Shown: piece after piece, positions 24,891-32,827 of the stretch
Numbering within the stretch: position 1 is the stretch's first letter
Layout: each line of letters opens with the position of its first letter
From: Pseudovibrio axinellae
GTDB taxonomy: Bacteria > Pseudomonadota > Alphaproteobacteria > Rhizobiales > Stappiaceae
Reading direction: 5' to 3'
Assembly: GCF_900110875.1 (NCBI RefSeq)
Contig: NZ_FOFM01000004.1
Span: 62,001-126,000, forward strand
DNA length: 64,000 bases
Program-made: the position numbers and the translations under genes
Notes under the pieces: model-generated
The model's database searches: none
Seen by the model: only the letters and a program-made list of their open reading frames with translations
Told to the model about the DNA's origin: nothing

Positions 24891-27122
24891 ATGTTAATGA
24901 CTTCCGAGACTGTTTTCAGAGATCACGTGGTTGAAGGCGACCCCTCGTCCGGGGAGCATGACGTAAAAAAATCTGAGGTGCGAGAACTACTCAAAAACAT
25001 CGCGCTTGGTGTTTCCGCAGGCGGCGGTGTAGCTGCGCAGGCAGCGTCTGACCTCCCTGTATCAGTCGAACCTAATGATCCAAGGACGGCGATCGTATGG
25101 GGTGAGGGTGAGGGTGATGAAGCGCTCAACGGAATTTGGAACTATATTGCCGATAAATGGGTGCAGATCCATTCGTTTACTGGTGTATACGATCAAAGTA
25201 GTGCGCAAGAGACGGTTTATGCGGCTGTGTTTGCTGACAGATACGGAAATCTTGTAGTCGGCGTGCGCCATGATGGGAGTATCTATATTCCCAAGCTTTC
25301 GGTCGGAACTATCAACGCTGACCCGGTCGAGCCGGATGAGCAGAGCGAGTGGAGTACGCTGAGCGTTGCCAACTCTGATACAGTCGTGGTTGTTGGTGAT
25401 AGTTATTCCGCTGGAATATTTAATCTCCAAGACAAGGCTTACATTTCAAACCTGTCTGCCATGTCACCGTTTAGGTTTAGAAACTTTTCATTGGGCGGGG
25501 ATTCCGCTCTTGATATGCAGCATAGAATTATCAACAAAACGGCCTATGTTGATGGGACGGTGTTTACAGGTACATCTGCAAAATATGCAGTTGTTGCAAC
25601 GTATACAAATGATGTTGACTTTCGTGACGTTGATCTCAACTACTACCTAGAAAATTTGCGACGGCTGGTTGAGGTTATTCAAGCGGCGGGTGTAGAGCCT
25701 ATTTTATGCTCAGAGTTTCCCGCCAGCGCTGATACCGTGTCGGGCATTAGGCAAATTTCGCGAGAGTACGGTATTGAGTTTATCGATTGTCAGACGCTAA
25801 ACCGCGAAATTGGAACATTGGACGTCGGGCCGTTTCACCAAGGTCACCCTGGCACGCGAACCAATGGTGTATTTTGGCTCCCGATCCTTGAACATCTGCG
25901 GCAATTGAAACCTGACAACTCAATCAAGATCTACCGTAAACGAGATGAGTTTACAGCATCGGACATGAGCGAGCTTCTTTACACGGGGGAGGTCGGCAGG
26001 TACCGACGGTTTAAAGAGCTTAGCGTGAGCCATTACAGGTTAAATGACTCCAATAAAGAACGGTTTGAGCAACTGGACGCGGGCGACATAGATTCACCTG
26101 TTTTTGTTGATGATGAATACATGCGGCTTGAGAATGGAGAGGCTGTTACATTTGATGATTTTGCTCTTATTGAGGCAACGCTTGATGGTACCGCTAAGAC
26201 CATCGAGGCGCTGCGGTTGATAGTGAGCGGGTCAACGGGTGTCTCTGTTTATGTGCGTGATTGGCTGGATATTGACGCGGCTATTCCAGGGAAAAAACAA
26301 GGTACATTGCCCACGACGCCAGAGTATCTTGAAAAGTGGGATCAGCCGCGTGGTGCGTGGCGTGACGTTGGTTCTGGTTTAGAGATTGAGTTATTGCAAG
26401 CAGATCTTGTTCACTCAATGAATAAGGATTGCATTCAGTTTTTACTCTATAAATCAGGTGGTTTTGATCTGCATGATGTGGAGATCAGCTATAAGGGCGG
26501 CGGCAAAAACAAAAGCGCAGAGCAACTGCGGCTGCATGTGTCGGGCGAGGAGCTGGTCGGAACGCAGACAGTTGCAACCAGTGACCTTGCTGCCTGGACG
26601 CAGACAGGGTCACCAAATACACTAACGCCAATTGATGTTTATAACGCGCCGTGCAATCCACTGGACATAAATAATCCAGTCTCTGAGGTTTGTGAAATTA
26701 CAGCAACCGATACGCTGAGTCAGACTGTTGTGCTTGCGGCAGGGGCCGCTGAGAAGCGCTATATATTAACAGTGTGGGCGCGGTATTTCCCCAGTGCGTA
26801 TCTTGATAACTCGATTTATGGCCTCGATCCTGCACAGGTAATTGATAGCAGTGAGGGTGGTGTTGATTTTGATACTCATTCATTGATCACGCAAGACACG
26901 GCAGATGTGCGGACGTTGGTGGTTGAATATTCACACGCTGACAGCTTGCCAGCTACAGGTGGTGTGCGTGTATCAGATTTTGCCGCGTTATGCTGGCGTG
27001 GGGTAGAGATCCCGATAACCCTACTGCCTGAGCCGTTAGGCCGCGACGACTTTACATTCAAGCTCTCATGTCCCGATGGAGTTATCCAAATAGCAAAGGT
27101 TTCAATGAGGGAGGCAAAATAA
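24891..27122 (+). CDS. Tail fibre with SGNH hydrolase domain
   Basis: 743 residues. N-terminal phage tail attachment-like part (residues 1-130), then an SGNH/GDSL esterase fold: block I VVVVGDSYSAG with the Ser nucleophile, block II-like FSLGGDSAL, an N-containing TYTNDVDF block III and a late GPFHQGHPG giving the His. Beta-rich C-terminal domains follow. Tail SGNH domains commonly remove acetyl groups from surface polysaccharide during adsorption; this substrate is inferred. Stop and next start overlap by one base (TAATG). Confidence 0.8.
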   Translation: MLMTSETVFRDHVVEGDPSSGEHDVKKSEVRELLKNIALGVSAGGGVAAQAASDLPVSVEPNDPRTAIVWGEGEGDEALNGIWNYIADKWVQIHSFTGVYDQSSAQETVYAAVFADRYGNLVVGVRHDGSIYIPKLSVGTINADPVEPDEQSEWSTLSVANSDTVVVVGDSYSAGIFNLQDKAYISNLSAMSPFRFRNFSLGGDSALDMQHRIINKTAYVDGTVFTGTSAKYAVVATYTNDVDFRDVDLNYYLENLRRLVEVIQAAGVEPILCSEFPASADTVSGIRQISREYGIEFIDCQTLNREIGTLDVGPFHQGHPGTRTNGVFWLPILEHLRQLKPDNSIKIYRKRDEFTASDMSELLYTGEVGRYRRFKELSVSHYRLNDSNKERFEQLDAGDIDSPVFVDDEYMRLENGEAVTFDDFALIEATLDGTAKTIEALRLIVSGSTGVSVYVRDWLDIDAAIPGKKQGTLPTTPEYLEKWDQPRGAWRDVGSGLEIELLQADLVHSMNKDCIQFLLYKSGGFDLHDVEISYKGGGKNKSAEQLRLHVSGEELVGTQTVATSDLAAWTQTGSPNTLTPIDVYNAPCNPLDINNPVSEVCEITATDTLSQTVVLAAGAAEKRYILTVWARYFPSAYLDNSIYGLDPAQVIDSSEGGVDFDTHSLITQDTADVRTLVVEYSHADSLPATGGVRVSDFAALCWRGVEIPITLLPEPLGRDDFTFKLSCPDGVIQIAKVSMREAK

Positions 27123-27937
27123 TGGCGATGAGCGTTTTCACTCTGCCACATGCAGATTTTACGGGGCAAGGATTGCCTACACTGTTTCCGTTTGTTGAGC
27201 GGGCTGACCTTGAATTTAGCTATGATTTTCGAGCGCGGGCTGATCGTTTAGAGTGCATTGATGGCGATAGGGCAGCGCTGGTACCGTACCGTAATGATAT
27301 TGTCGCAGGGGTTTATGAAGTGGACCCGTCCATTATTTTACCAGCATCGAGTGGTGATGGTATTCGCATAGAGCTTGGGTGTTTACTGACAGATTATGAG
27401 TGTCCAACTATTCCGATTGATGGATCGATGCAATTTTCTGTGTTGGTTGTTGGGGGCTTTTCCGGCGTTGAGTTCCCTGCAGATAAAATTAGCGGTTCGA
27501 CACCATCAAATGTCAACTTTCTAGACTTTGGTTCGGGCGGGGGGCCAAACAGTGTTATCCTGAATGATCATAGTAACGGCGATGTTGGCGCGAGAATTGA
27601 TGCCGCAGCAATCAATGTCGGATCTGAGAAATCAAGTTTGGCACAAAAGGTGTTTATGATTTTGACATTTGATGGGAGCAACTGGACTGTCCATAATAAA
27701 ACCCTGGGCACTATCGTTACTCGCAGCAATGCTGAGCTTGGTATTACAGAGGCACTGGAGCCTCTTACTACTCAATCTACAACACTCGCAATCGGCCATT
27801 ATTCGGCGGCAAACACATCTCAAGCTAAATTCCCAGATATGTATCAGTTAGCAATGTGGCGGCGAGTTTTAAATGATAGTGAGATCACCGCGCAATATGT
27901 GCTGTCAAAGGCGGCTCAACCTAATCTGGATTTGTAA
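27122..27937 (+). CDS. Lectin-like (LamG/concanavalin-type) tail protein
   Basis: 271 residues from the ATG at 27122 with GAGGGAGGCAAAATA upstream. C-terminal half resembles a LamG/ConA-like sandwich as used for sugar binding in fibres: VFMILTFDGSNWTVHNKTLG and TLAIGHYSAANTSQAKFPDM with MWRRVLNDSEITAQYVLS, the usual last strand and helix. N-terminal part unrecognised. Last gene of the tail operon; a terminator follows. Confidence 0.75.
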   Translation: MAMSVFTLPHADFTGQGLPTLFPFVERADLEFSYDFRARADRLECIDGDRAALVPYRNDIVAGVYEVDPSIILPASSGDGIRIELGCLLTDYECPTIPIDGSMQFSVLVVGGFSGVEFPADKISGSTPSNVNFLDFGSGGGPNSVILNDHSNGDVGARIDAAAINVGSEKSSLAQKVFMILTFDGSNWTVHNKTLGTIVTRSNAELGITEALEPLTTQSTTLAIGHYSAANTSQAKFPDMYQLAMWRRVLNDSEITAQYVLSKAAQPNLDL

Positions 27938-27983
27938 CGCTTACTGAAGAGATCAGTTCTCGCTTTTTATAATTGATGTGAAT

Positions 27984-28009
27984 GCCACCTGTGAAAGGTG
28001 GCTTTTTTT
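27984..28009 (+). terminator. Intrinsic terminator closing the tail operon
   Basis: GCCACCT-GTGAA-AGGTGGC followed by seven T. It abuts the orphan endolysin start at 28025 in the same way that another terminator abuts the intact endolysin at 30802. Confidence 0.85.
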
Positions 28010-28024
28010 ATGGAGCAATGAGCA

Positions 28025-28066
28025 ATGAAAGATACGTTTCAACTGATTGTTATGGACCTGCTGGGA
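28025..28066 (+). pseudogene. Orphan first 14 codons of a GH108 endolysin gene
   Basis: Encodes MKDTFQLIVMDLLG, identical to the first 14 residues of the intact endolysin at 30802, with five synonymous base differences in 42 nt. The upstream ATGGAGC context is shared too. After codon 14 the frame diverges and stops within ten codons. It is the scar of a recombination that replaced the rest of a related endolysin gene. Confidence 0.85.
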
Positions 28067-28949
28067 TGGACGAGCCGTTGGGACTGGAATTAGCATTCGA
28101 AATGCGAGCAATGTACTGATTGATTGTGAGTGTGAGGATCTTGAGACAGCTGTAGACGTGGGAGCGGCGGCATCGGGCGTTGAGATTGTTGATAGAGATG
28201 AGAACTCCTATAAAAATGTACCATTCGCGACTCGCTTCAAGTTTCATGCATCATCCACCCCACCTGTGCGCCACCCATTAATCGAAGACTTTTCGCACAG
28301 CGGTGAAGGGACTGAATTGGAAGACGCGTTCTCAGGGCGCTTGGTCGATGAGTTCAAGTGGCGAATTGAAAAAGGCAGTAATCCTGACGCAAATGCGTTT
28401 AACTTAACTGGTGCGTTTACGATCCGGGTTGGTAGTGACCCTGATCGATCACTTCAAAAAAATGGTGCTCAGCTTACCAATGGCCTTCATTGGTCGCCTG
28501 AAAGAAAAAGCCTGTTTGTAAGAGGTCAAGTGAAGGTAAATAGCACAAACGTCCAGTCTTTTTTCGGGATCAATAATACAGCACTGGAATTCGACTGGCC
28601 GTTTACTGTGGCTGATGGAATCGTCTCTTCGAGCCGCTCAAACGCTTGTGGATTCCTTTGTGACTTTGATTCCGAGGGCGGTGTGATTTACGCTGTAGCG
28701 GTAAAGAATGGAGTAGTTCAGTCAGTCAACACGGGCGTTTACTTGAGCCCTTTTGATTACAGAAGGTATTTTATTATGTTCAGCGAGACAGGTGATGCAT
28801 TTTTTTATATCGACCGAGTCTTGGTCGCGGAAATCGAGAATGCATGTAGTGCTGCTACTATATACAGTCCGTATATCATCGGCTCGTCAAGCGCGGTAGA
28901 TGGCAAAGAGATCTATCTCAAGAACTTTCGGATAAAACAAGCTACATAA
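28067..28949 (+). pseudogene. 5'-truncated beta-helix tailspike / lectin-like fragment
   Basis: Open for about 294 codons but with no credible start. The first residues after the junction, GTGISIRNASNVLIDCECED, are the last coils of a right-handed parallel beta-helix; a lectin-like C-terminal domain follows (FKWRIEKGSNPDANAFNLTG ... VLVAEIENA ... IYLKNFRIK). A TTG at 28047 inside the endolysin remnant could initiate it, giving a non-native N-terminus, but no ribosome site supports this. Probably the surviving C-terminus of a depolymerase-like spike. Confidence 0.7.
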
Positions 28950-29020
28950 CATCGCTAACAAACGCGGGTTGACAGTCATGCTCTTGCAAAAATAACGTTA
29001 CGTTAACTGGTGCAAAATGG

Positions 29021-30721
29021 GTGGGTGTTCTCGTGCCTTTACAAGTTCTTTCGAGCCAAGACGCGATAAAAATTCGCAAGCAAAACCTGTACTCGAACTG
29101 GCCAAATCGGGGAAAGACAAACAGGTTTGAACCTGTGGCAAGGCCAAAGATTGAGGCAGGCTTTAAGATAGAGCCGGGCTCAACAATTTTTACCGTAGGC
29201 TCATGTTTTGCCAGAAACGTTGAGGCAAATCTAGTAGCAGAAGGTTTTCGGCTCCCAGTGCGAGAGCTTTTGCGGCGGCCTGAGTTCGATAACGTTACAA
29301 TGGCCTCTCTAAATAATTACGGTGCTCCTTCGATCTTTAATGAGTTCTGTTGGGCATTAGATTCAGACAAGCCGTTCGATCCTGATACGGGTATCTGTCA
29401 AGTAAAAGATGATAGGTACGTTGATTTGCATGTGATGAACGAGGTTCGGCCTGCTGCTCTCGAAGAAGTCACCAGCAGGAGGGAAGCCATCACAGAGTTA
29501 TATAGATCGGTTCGCGAGTCCCGCACTGTGATTATTACTCTTGGACTTTCCGAAGTTTGGTTCGATCAGGTGGCCGGGAACTATTTAAATGTAATTCCCC
29601 TTCCAGGGGTAATGCGTCAGGCTCCAGACAGATTTGAGTTGCATATTTTAACAGCTGGAGAGCTGCTTGGATATCTGACGAGAACTGTTGATTTAATCAA
29701 TCAGAACTCCGTGGTTGGTGCCAATATTTTAATCTCAATATCACCTGTCCCTTTGAACCAGACTTTCCGGGATTTAGATGTCTCGGTGGCAAATACCTAC
29801 TCAAAATCGTCTCTTCGAGCAGCTGCTGAAGAGCTTGTCTACGCATATGATAACGTATTCTACTATCCGAGCTACGAGGCAATTACGCTTTCTGACCGCA
29901 AACTCGCGTGGCAGGATGATCAAGTGCATGTAACTGATGCACTGGTATCTGAGCAAGTTTCTCGAATGGTAGGCGCTTATACATATCGATCGGGGGGTGA
30001 GCATAGCCGTGACACGTTGATCGAAAGTCTACGCGGTGGCCCAAGTGAGCAAGAGTTAGATTGGCTGAGTCTGCGTTATGCTGATATGATCAAAGCGGAC
30101 TCAGAACTTTCAACTGAATATGCACACTTGCTGATCAAGTATAAGCGTTTTGAGGAAGCTCTTTCCGTTCTTGAGGCAATGTTGGTTGATGCTAGTACAA
30201 TCGTTCTAAAAGTTCGGGCTCTCAAGCTGCTTGAGCGTTTTGAAGAAGCAGAAGCACTTGTCGCCACAAATCTTGATAACCGATCACGAAACCACCAGCT
30301 CTGGGAAGAGGCTATTTCACTAAGCGTCGATCAGGGTAAGTTCGAAGAGGCCCACGGAAGAATTGACACATGGCGGCATCTCGCGCCCTCTGCAACTGGT
30401 CTTATCTTCCGTCGAGGCGCACGCATTTTCGCTGGATACGACACAAAGGTGGCGATTGATCTATATGCGAGGGCACTTGAGTTTGATCCTGATGATAAAT
30501 ACGCATTAGTTGCCATTCAGAAGCTTAAAGAGATTGAGAAGCTTAAAGAGGCTGAGAGGCTTAAAGAGACTGAGAAGCCCAAAGAGGATGAAGTCTTTGG
30601 AACGCTGGAACGTGAAGCATCATCGCCGGAACTTAACTCTAAAGCGCACTCGCAGAAGCTTGGATCTGTTTTATTTGATCGTATGAAGGCTTGGTGGGCA
30701 CCTCACCACGAGCGCGGTTAA
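29021..30721 (+). CDS. GSCFA-domain (SGNH-type) protein with TPR tail
   Basis: 566 residues from a GTG with a weak ribosome site. Residues ~50-300 are a GSCFA domain: STIFTVGSCFARNVEANLVA holds the family motif with the Ser in GSCFA, then VIITLGLSEVWFD, ILISISPVPLNQTF and DDQVHVTDAL supplying a late His. Residues ~350-500 are TPR-like (AHLLIKYKRFEEALSVLEAM, ALEFDPDDKYALVAI), then a Lys/Glu repeat tail. GSCFA enzymes are thought to act on polysaccharide acyl groups; the substrate here is unknown. A cargo gene in a mosaic insertion before the lysis genes. Confidence 0.85.
   Translation: MGVLVPLQVLSSQDAIKIRKQNLYSNWPNRGKTNRFEPVARPKIEAGFKIEPGSTIFTVGSCFARNVEANLVAEGFRLPVRELLRRPEFDNVTMASLNNYGAPSIFNEFCWALDSDKPFDPDTGICQVKDDRYVDLHVMNEVRPAALEEVTSRREAITELYRSVRESRTVIITLGLSEVWFDQVAGNYLNVIPLPGVMRQAPDRFELHILTAGELLGYLTRTVDLINQNSVVGANILISISPVPLNQTFRDLDVSVANTYSKSSLRAAAEELVYAYDNVFYYPSYEAITLSDRKLAWQDDQVHVTDALVSEQVSRMVGAYTYRSGGEHSRDTLIESLRGGPSEQELDWLSLRYADMIKADSELSTEYAHLLIKYKRFEEALSVLEAMLVDASTIVLKVRALKLLERFEEAEALVATNLDNRSRNHQLWEEAISLSVDQGKFEEAHGRIDTWRHLAPSATGLIFRRGARIFAGYDTKVAIDLYARALEFDPDDKYALVAIQKLKEIEKLKEAERLKETEKPKEDEVFGTLEREASSPELNSKAHSQKLGSVLFDRMKAWWAPHHERG
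30521..30592 (+). repeat. Four 18-nt tandem repeats inside GSCFA gene
   Basis: Units start at 30521, 30539, 30557 and 30575; consensus ARGCTTAAAGAGRYTGAG coding K/R-L-K-E-x-E. The fourth unit is degenerate. They extend a charged helix after the TPR part, a tract likely to vary in copy number between strains. Confidence 0.9.
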
Positions 30722-30764
30722 GAGCAAGCGTCACAAAATACCTGCCCACATCTTAATAGAAACC

Positions 30765-30788
30765 AACCCGCCGTCTGGCGGGTTTTTT
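30765..30788 (+). terminator. Intrinsic terminator before endolysin
   Basis: AACCCGCC-GTCT-GGCGGGTT with a T-run, 13 bp upstream of the endolysin ATG. The endolysin must be expressed by read-through or from a promoter within this stem region. Confidence 0.85.
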
Positions 30789-30801
30789 CATGGAGCGAGC
30801 A

Positions 30802-31578
30802 ATGAAAGATACATTCCAGTTGATTGTTATGGACCTGCTTGGAAGTGAGGGCGGGTTTGCGAACCGGCCCCGCAAGGCTGATCCGGGCGGTGCTACGAAT
30901 CTAGGCATTACCCAGGCGACTTTGAAAGCGTGGCGCGGTCGCCCTGTGAGCGTGGAGGAGGTCAAGCGTTTAAGCCGTGAGGAGGCGCTGGAAATCTACC
31001 GTGCGCAATACTGGGACGGGGTGAAGGGCGATGAGTTGCCGCGTGGATTGGATTATGCGGTGTTTGATTTTGCTGTCAATTCGGGTCCAGCGCGGGCGGT
31101 GAAAACCTTGCAGAAAATCCTTAAGGTCAAGGCAGACGGTGCAATCGGCATTGTGACTCTGGAGGCTATCAAGGCACACGCTGTAACCTCTTTGATTAAT
31201 CTTCTCAGCGCTGCCCGGTTGACGTTCATGAAGCGGCTGAAGAACTGGAAGTTTAACAAAAACGGCTGGTCGCGGCGGGTGCACCATGTGCAGGAAAGAT
31301 CCCTGGAGCTTGCCAACAATAAGACCATAAAACGCCCTCCTATGCCTGTTTTGCAGGCGCATGAAAATGAAGAGGGTGCAAAGGCTGTTGAGGAAGAAAC
31401 CAGCGCACTTAGCGCATGGCTTAGCCCTGAGGGCATCACCAAGGGAGCGATGGCAGCTTCTGGTTTCTCCGGGATTTTGGCAGGGTCCGGGCCGGTGCAG
31501 TGGGGTTTTGCAGCTGCTTTGGTGATCACTGTCGGCATCGCTGGTTATCTGCTGATCAATAACGCACGGATGGCCTGA
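30802..31578 (+). CDS. GH108 endolysin with C-terminal membrane segment
   Basis: 258 residues; ATG at 30802 chosen because GGAGCGAG precedes it and the orphan copy at 28025 aligns from the same codon. Hydrolyses peptidoglycan glycan strands. N-terminal GH108 domain with catalytic Glu16 in GSEGGFANRPRKADPGGATN, then ALEIYRAQYWDGVKGDELP; a peptidoglycan-binding-type helical region with DYAVFDFAVNSGPARAVKTL follows. Residues ~230-255 (WGFAAALVITVGIAGYLLIN) form a membrane anchor. No signal peptide. The anchor may tether the enzyme inside until membrane depolarisation. Confidence 0.92.
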   Translation: MKDTFQLIVMDLLGSEGGFANRPRKADPGGATNLGITQATLKAWRGRPVSVEEVKRLSREEALEIYRAQYWDGVKGDELPRGLDYAVFDFAVNSGPARAVKTLQKILKVKADGAIGIVTLEAIKAHAVTSLINLLSAARLTFMKRLKNWKFNKNGWSRRVHHVQERSLELANNKTIKRPPMPVLQAHENEEGAKAVEEETSALSAWLSPEGITKGAMAASGFSGILAGSGPVQWGFAAALVITVGIAGYLLINNARMA

Positions 31579-31579
31579 T

Positions 31580-31870
31580 ATGGCGGCGGCACTTTCATTC
31601 TTGATTGGAACGAAAGCAGGGCGGGTGATTGCGGCCGCTGTGCTTTGGTTGGTGTTTGCCGCCTTTGCCTATCACCAGATCAGGCAGGGGGCGTTTGAAG
31701 ATGCCGCGCAAGCGACTTTGCAGGAAACGCTCGAAGCGGAACGGGAAAGGAAGCAGGATGATGCTTATTTGCAGGGCCTTGAAGATTACCGCTTGTGTCT
31801 TGAGTATCTTCGCAATTCCGGGATGCAAAACACTGAATGCGACCAGTTGCGCGGGGTTCACGAAAAATAA
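31580..31870 (+). CDS. Rz-like inner-membrane spanin (i-spanin)
   Basis: 96 residues: short N-terminus, one transmembrane segment (IAAAVLWLVFAAFAYHQI, ~15-33), then a periplasmic charged coiled coil (AAQATLQETLEAERERKQDD). This is the Rz layout; with the embedded Rz1 it would fuse inner and outer membranes at the last lysis step. Directly after the endolysin (1 bp gap). Confidence 0.75.
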   Translation: MAAALSFLIGTKAGRVIAAAVLWLVFAAFAYHQIRQGAFEDAAQATLQETLEAERERKQDDAYLQGLEDYRLCLEYLRNSGMQNTECDQLRGVHEK

Positions 31871-31973
31871 TCTAAGCGCTGCGGGGTTTGTTGCCTTGGT
31901 GAAGGCAGACCGCACCGGGGCTGATCGCGTTGCAGCCAACGACCGGAACGGACACAGGCGGGAGTGCTGGTGA
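31758..31973 (+). CDS. Rz1-like outer-membrane lipoprotein, embedded out of frame in Rz
   Basis: 71 residues in the +1 frame relative to Rz, with an AGGAAGCAGG ribosome site before the ATG at 31758. N-terminal signal ITACVLSIFAIPGC ends in a lipobox-like IPGC, so Cys is the predicted lipidated residue. The C-terminus (VAANDRNGHRRECW) follows the HN...C-W ending seen in alphaproteobacterial phage Rz1-type proteins. It continues past the Rz stop and ends in TGATG overlapping the next start. An overlapping Rz/Rz1 pair is classical. Confidence 0.7.
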   Translation: MMLICRALKITACVLSIFAIPGCKTLNATSCAGFTKNNLSAAGFVALVKADRTGADRVAANDRNGHRRECW

Positions 31974-32239
31974 TGGATGGGCAAGAGCAAACAGTCAACG
32001 GGTGGCAACTTGACCGGCGTGTGCCCGCTGCGTTGATCATCACTGTGATGCTTCAGTTTGTCGGGTTTGTGTGGTGGGCGGCGAGTGTGAATGAGCGCGT
32101 GACCGCACTTGAGCGTGACCTTGCAGACTCCAGTGTGATGGTTGAGCGCGTGACGCGTGTTGAGACTCGCGTGGATAGCATTTATTGGCAGCTGGAAAAA
32201 ATCGACGGGAAGATTGACCGGATCGCTGAGATTAATTGA
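31973..32239 (+). CDS. Small membrane coiled-coil protein of lysis region
   Basis: 88 residues from the ATG overlapping the Rz1 stop. One transmembrane helix (~18-42, AALIITVMLQFVGFVWWAAS), then a coiled coil with regular hydrophobic spacing (VERVTRVETRVDSIYWQLEK). Common at the end of alphaproteobacterial phage lysis cassettes. Could act as a pinholin/holin partner since no multi-pass holin is seen nearby. Function inferred from position. Confidence 0.75.
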   Translation: MDGQEQTVNGWQLDRRVPAALIITVMLQFVGFVWWAASVNERVTALERDLADSSVMVERVTRVETRVDSIYWQLEKIDGKIDRIAEIN

Positions 32240-32368
32240 ACGGCTTGGTCGCGACCTATCTGTGACCCACTTAATTGTAACTGTTAGCCCGTTGCCTGCC
32301 GGGGCAGACTATAGGTTTTAGGCAGAGCCGGATAAGTGCTGGTGTTCGCTGCTCTGCAAACTCTCGAA

Positions 32369-32764
32369 TTAATAACCGCCCTTGTTAACGCAGTGGGTCA
32401 AGAACTGCCATTCGAGCGTTTCCATCATGAGTTGAGGTAACATCAGGTCCGCGATGCAGCAGGGCTTTGTGGGTAAACTCTTCTCAACTCGATACCCTGG
32501 CAGCCACTGAACGTACTGAGCCCAATCGAGACCCTCAAAATGAATTAGTATTCGCAGACGCAACACACGGCGACCAGCAATGTCGACCCATTGCGGCCAT
32601 CCAGAAAGACGCCCGACGCTGCGCCCCAAAGCAGACTTCGGTTTTCTTTCAAAAGCAATCATCCTTGCGCGCTTTACCGTTGTCTCATGAACATTGCTAA
32701 ATTGCTCACGGGTAGAAAATCCGCTCATCTCAGCTGCTGTTGAATACAATGAGGGTTGCAACAT
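32369..32764 (-). CDS. Unrecognised leftward protein at prophage margin
   Basis: 131 residues from the ATG at 32764 (a longer frame reaches 32926). Protein-like composition: MSGFSTREQFSNVHETTVKR, then basic RMIAFERKPKSALGRS and an aromatic C-terminal part (EGLDWAQYVQWLPGYRVEKS). The ribosome site is poor. Diverges from the HEPN-like gene with about 63 bp between the starts. Possibly an accessory partner of that gene, or a remnant. No family recognised. Confidence 0.45.
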   Translation of the reverse strand: MLQPSLYSTAAEMSGFSTREQFSNVHETTVKRARMIAFERKPKSALGRSVGRLSGWPQWVDIAGRRVLRLRILIHFEGLDWAQYVQWLPGYRVEKSLPTKPCCIADLMLPQLMMETLEWQFLTHCVNKGGY

Positions 32765-32827
32765 CAACTCACTTGTCGCAATGATTGACTGTAGAAACAA
32801 AAGCCAACAAATTCTCGAGCATAAAAA

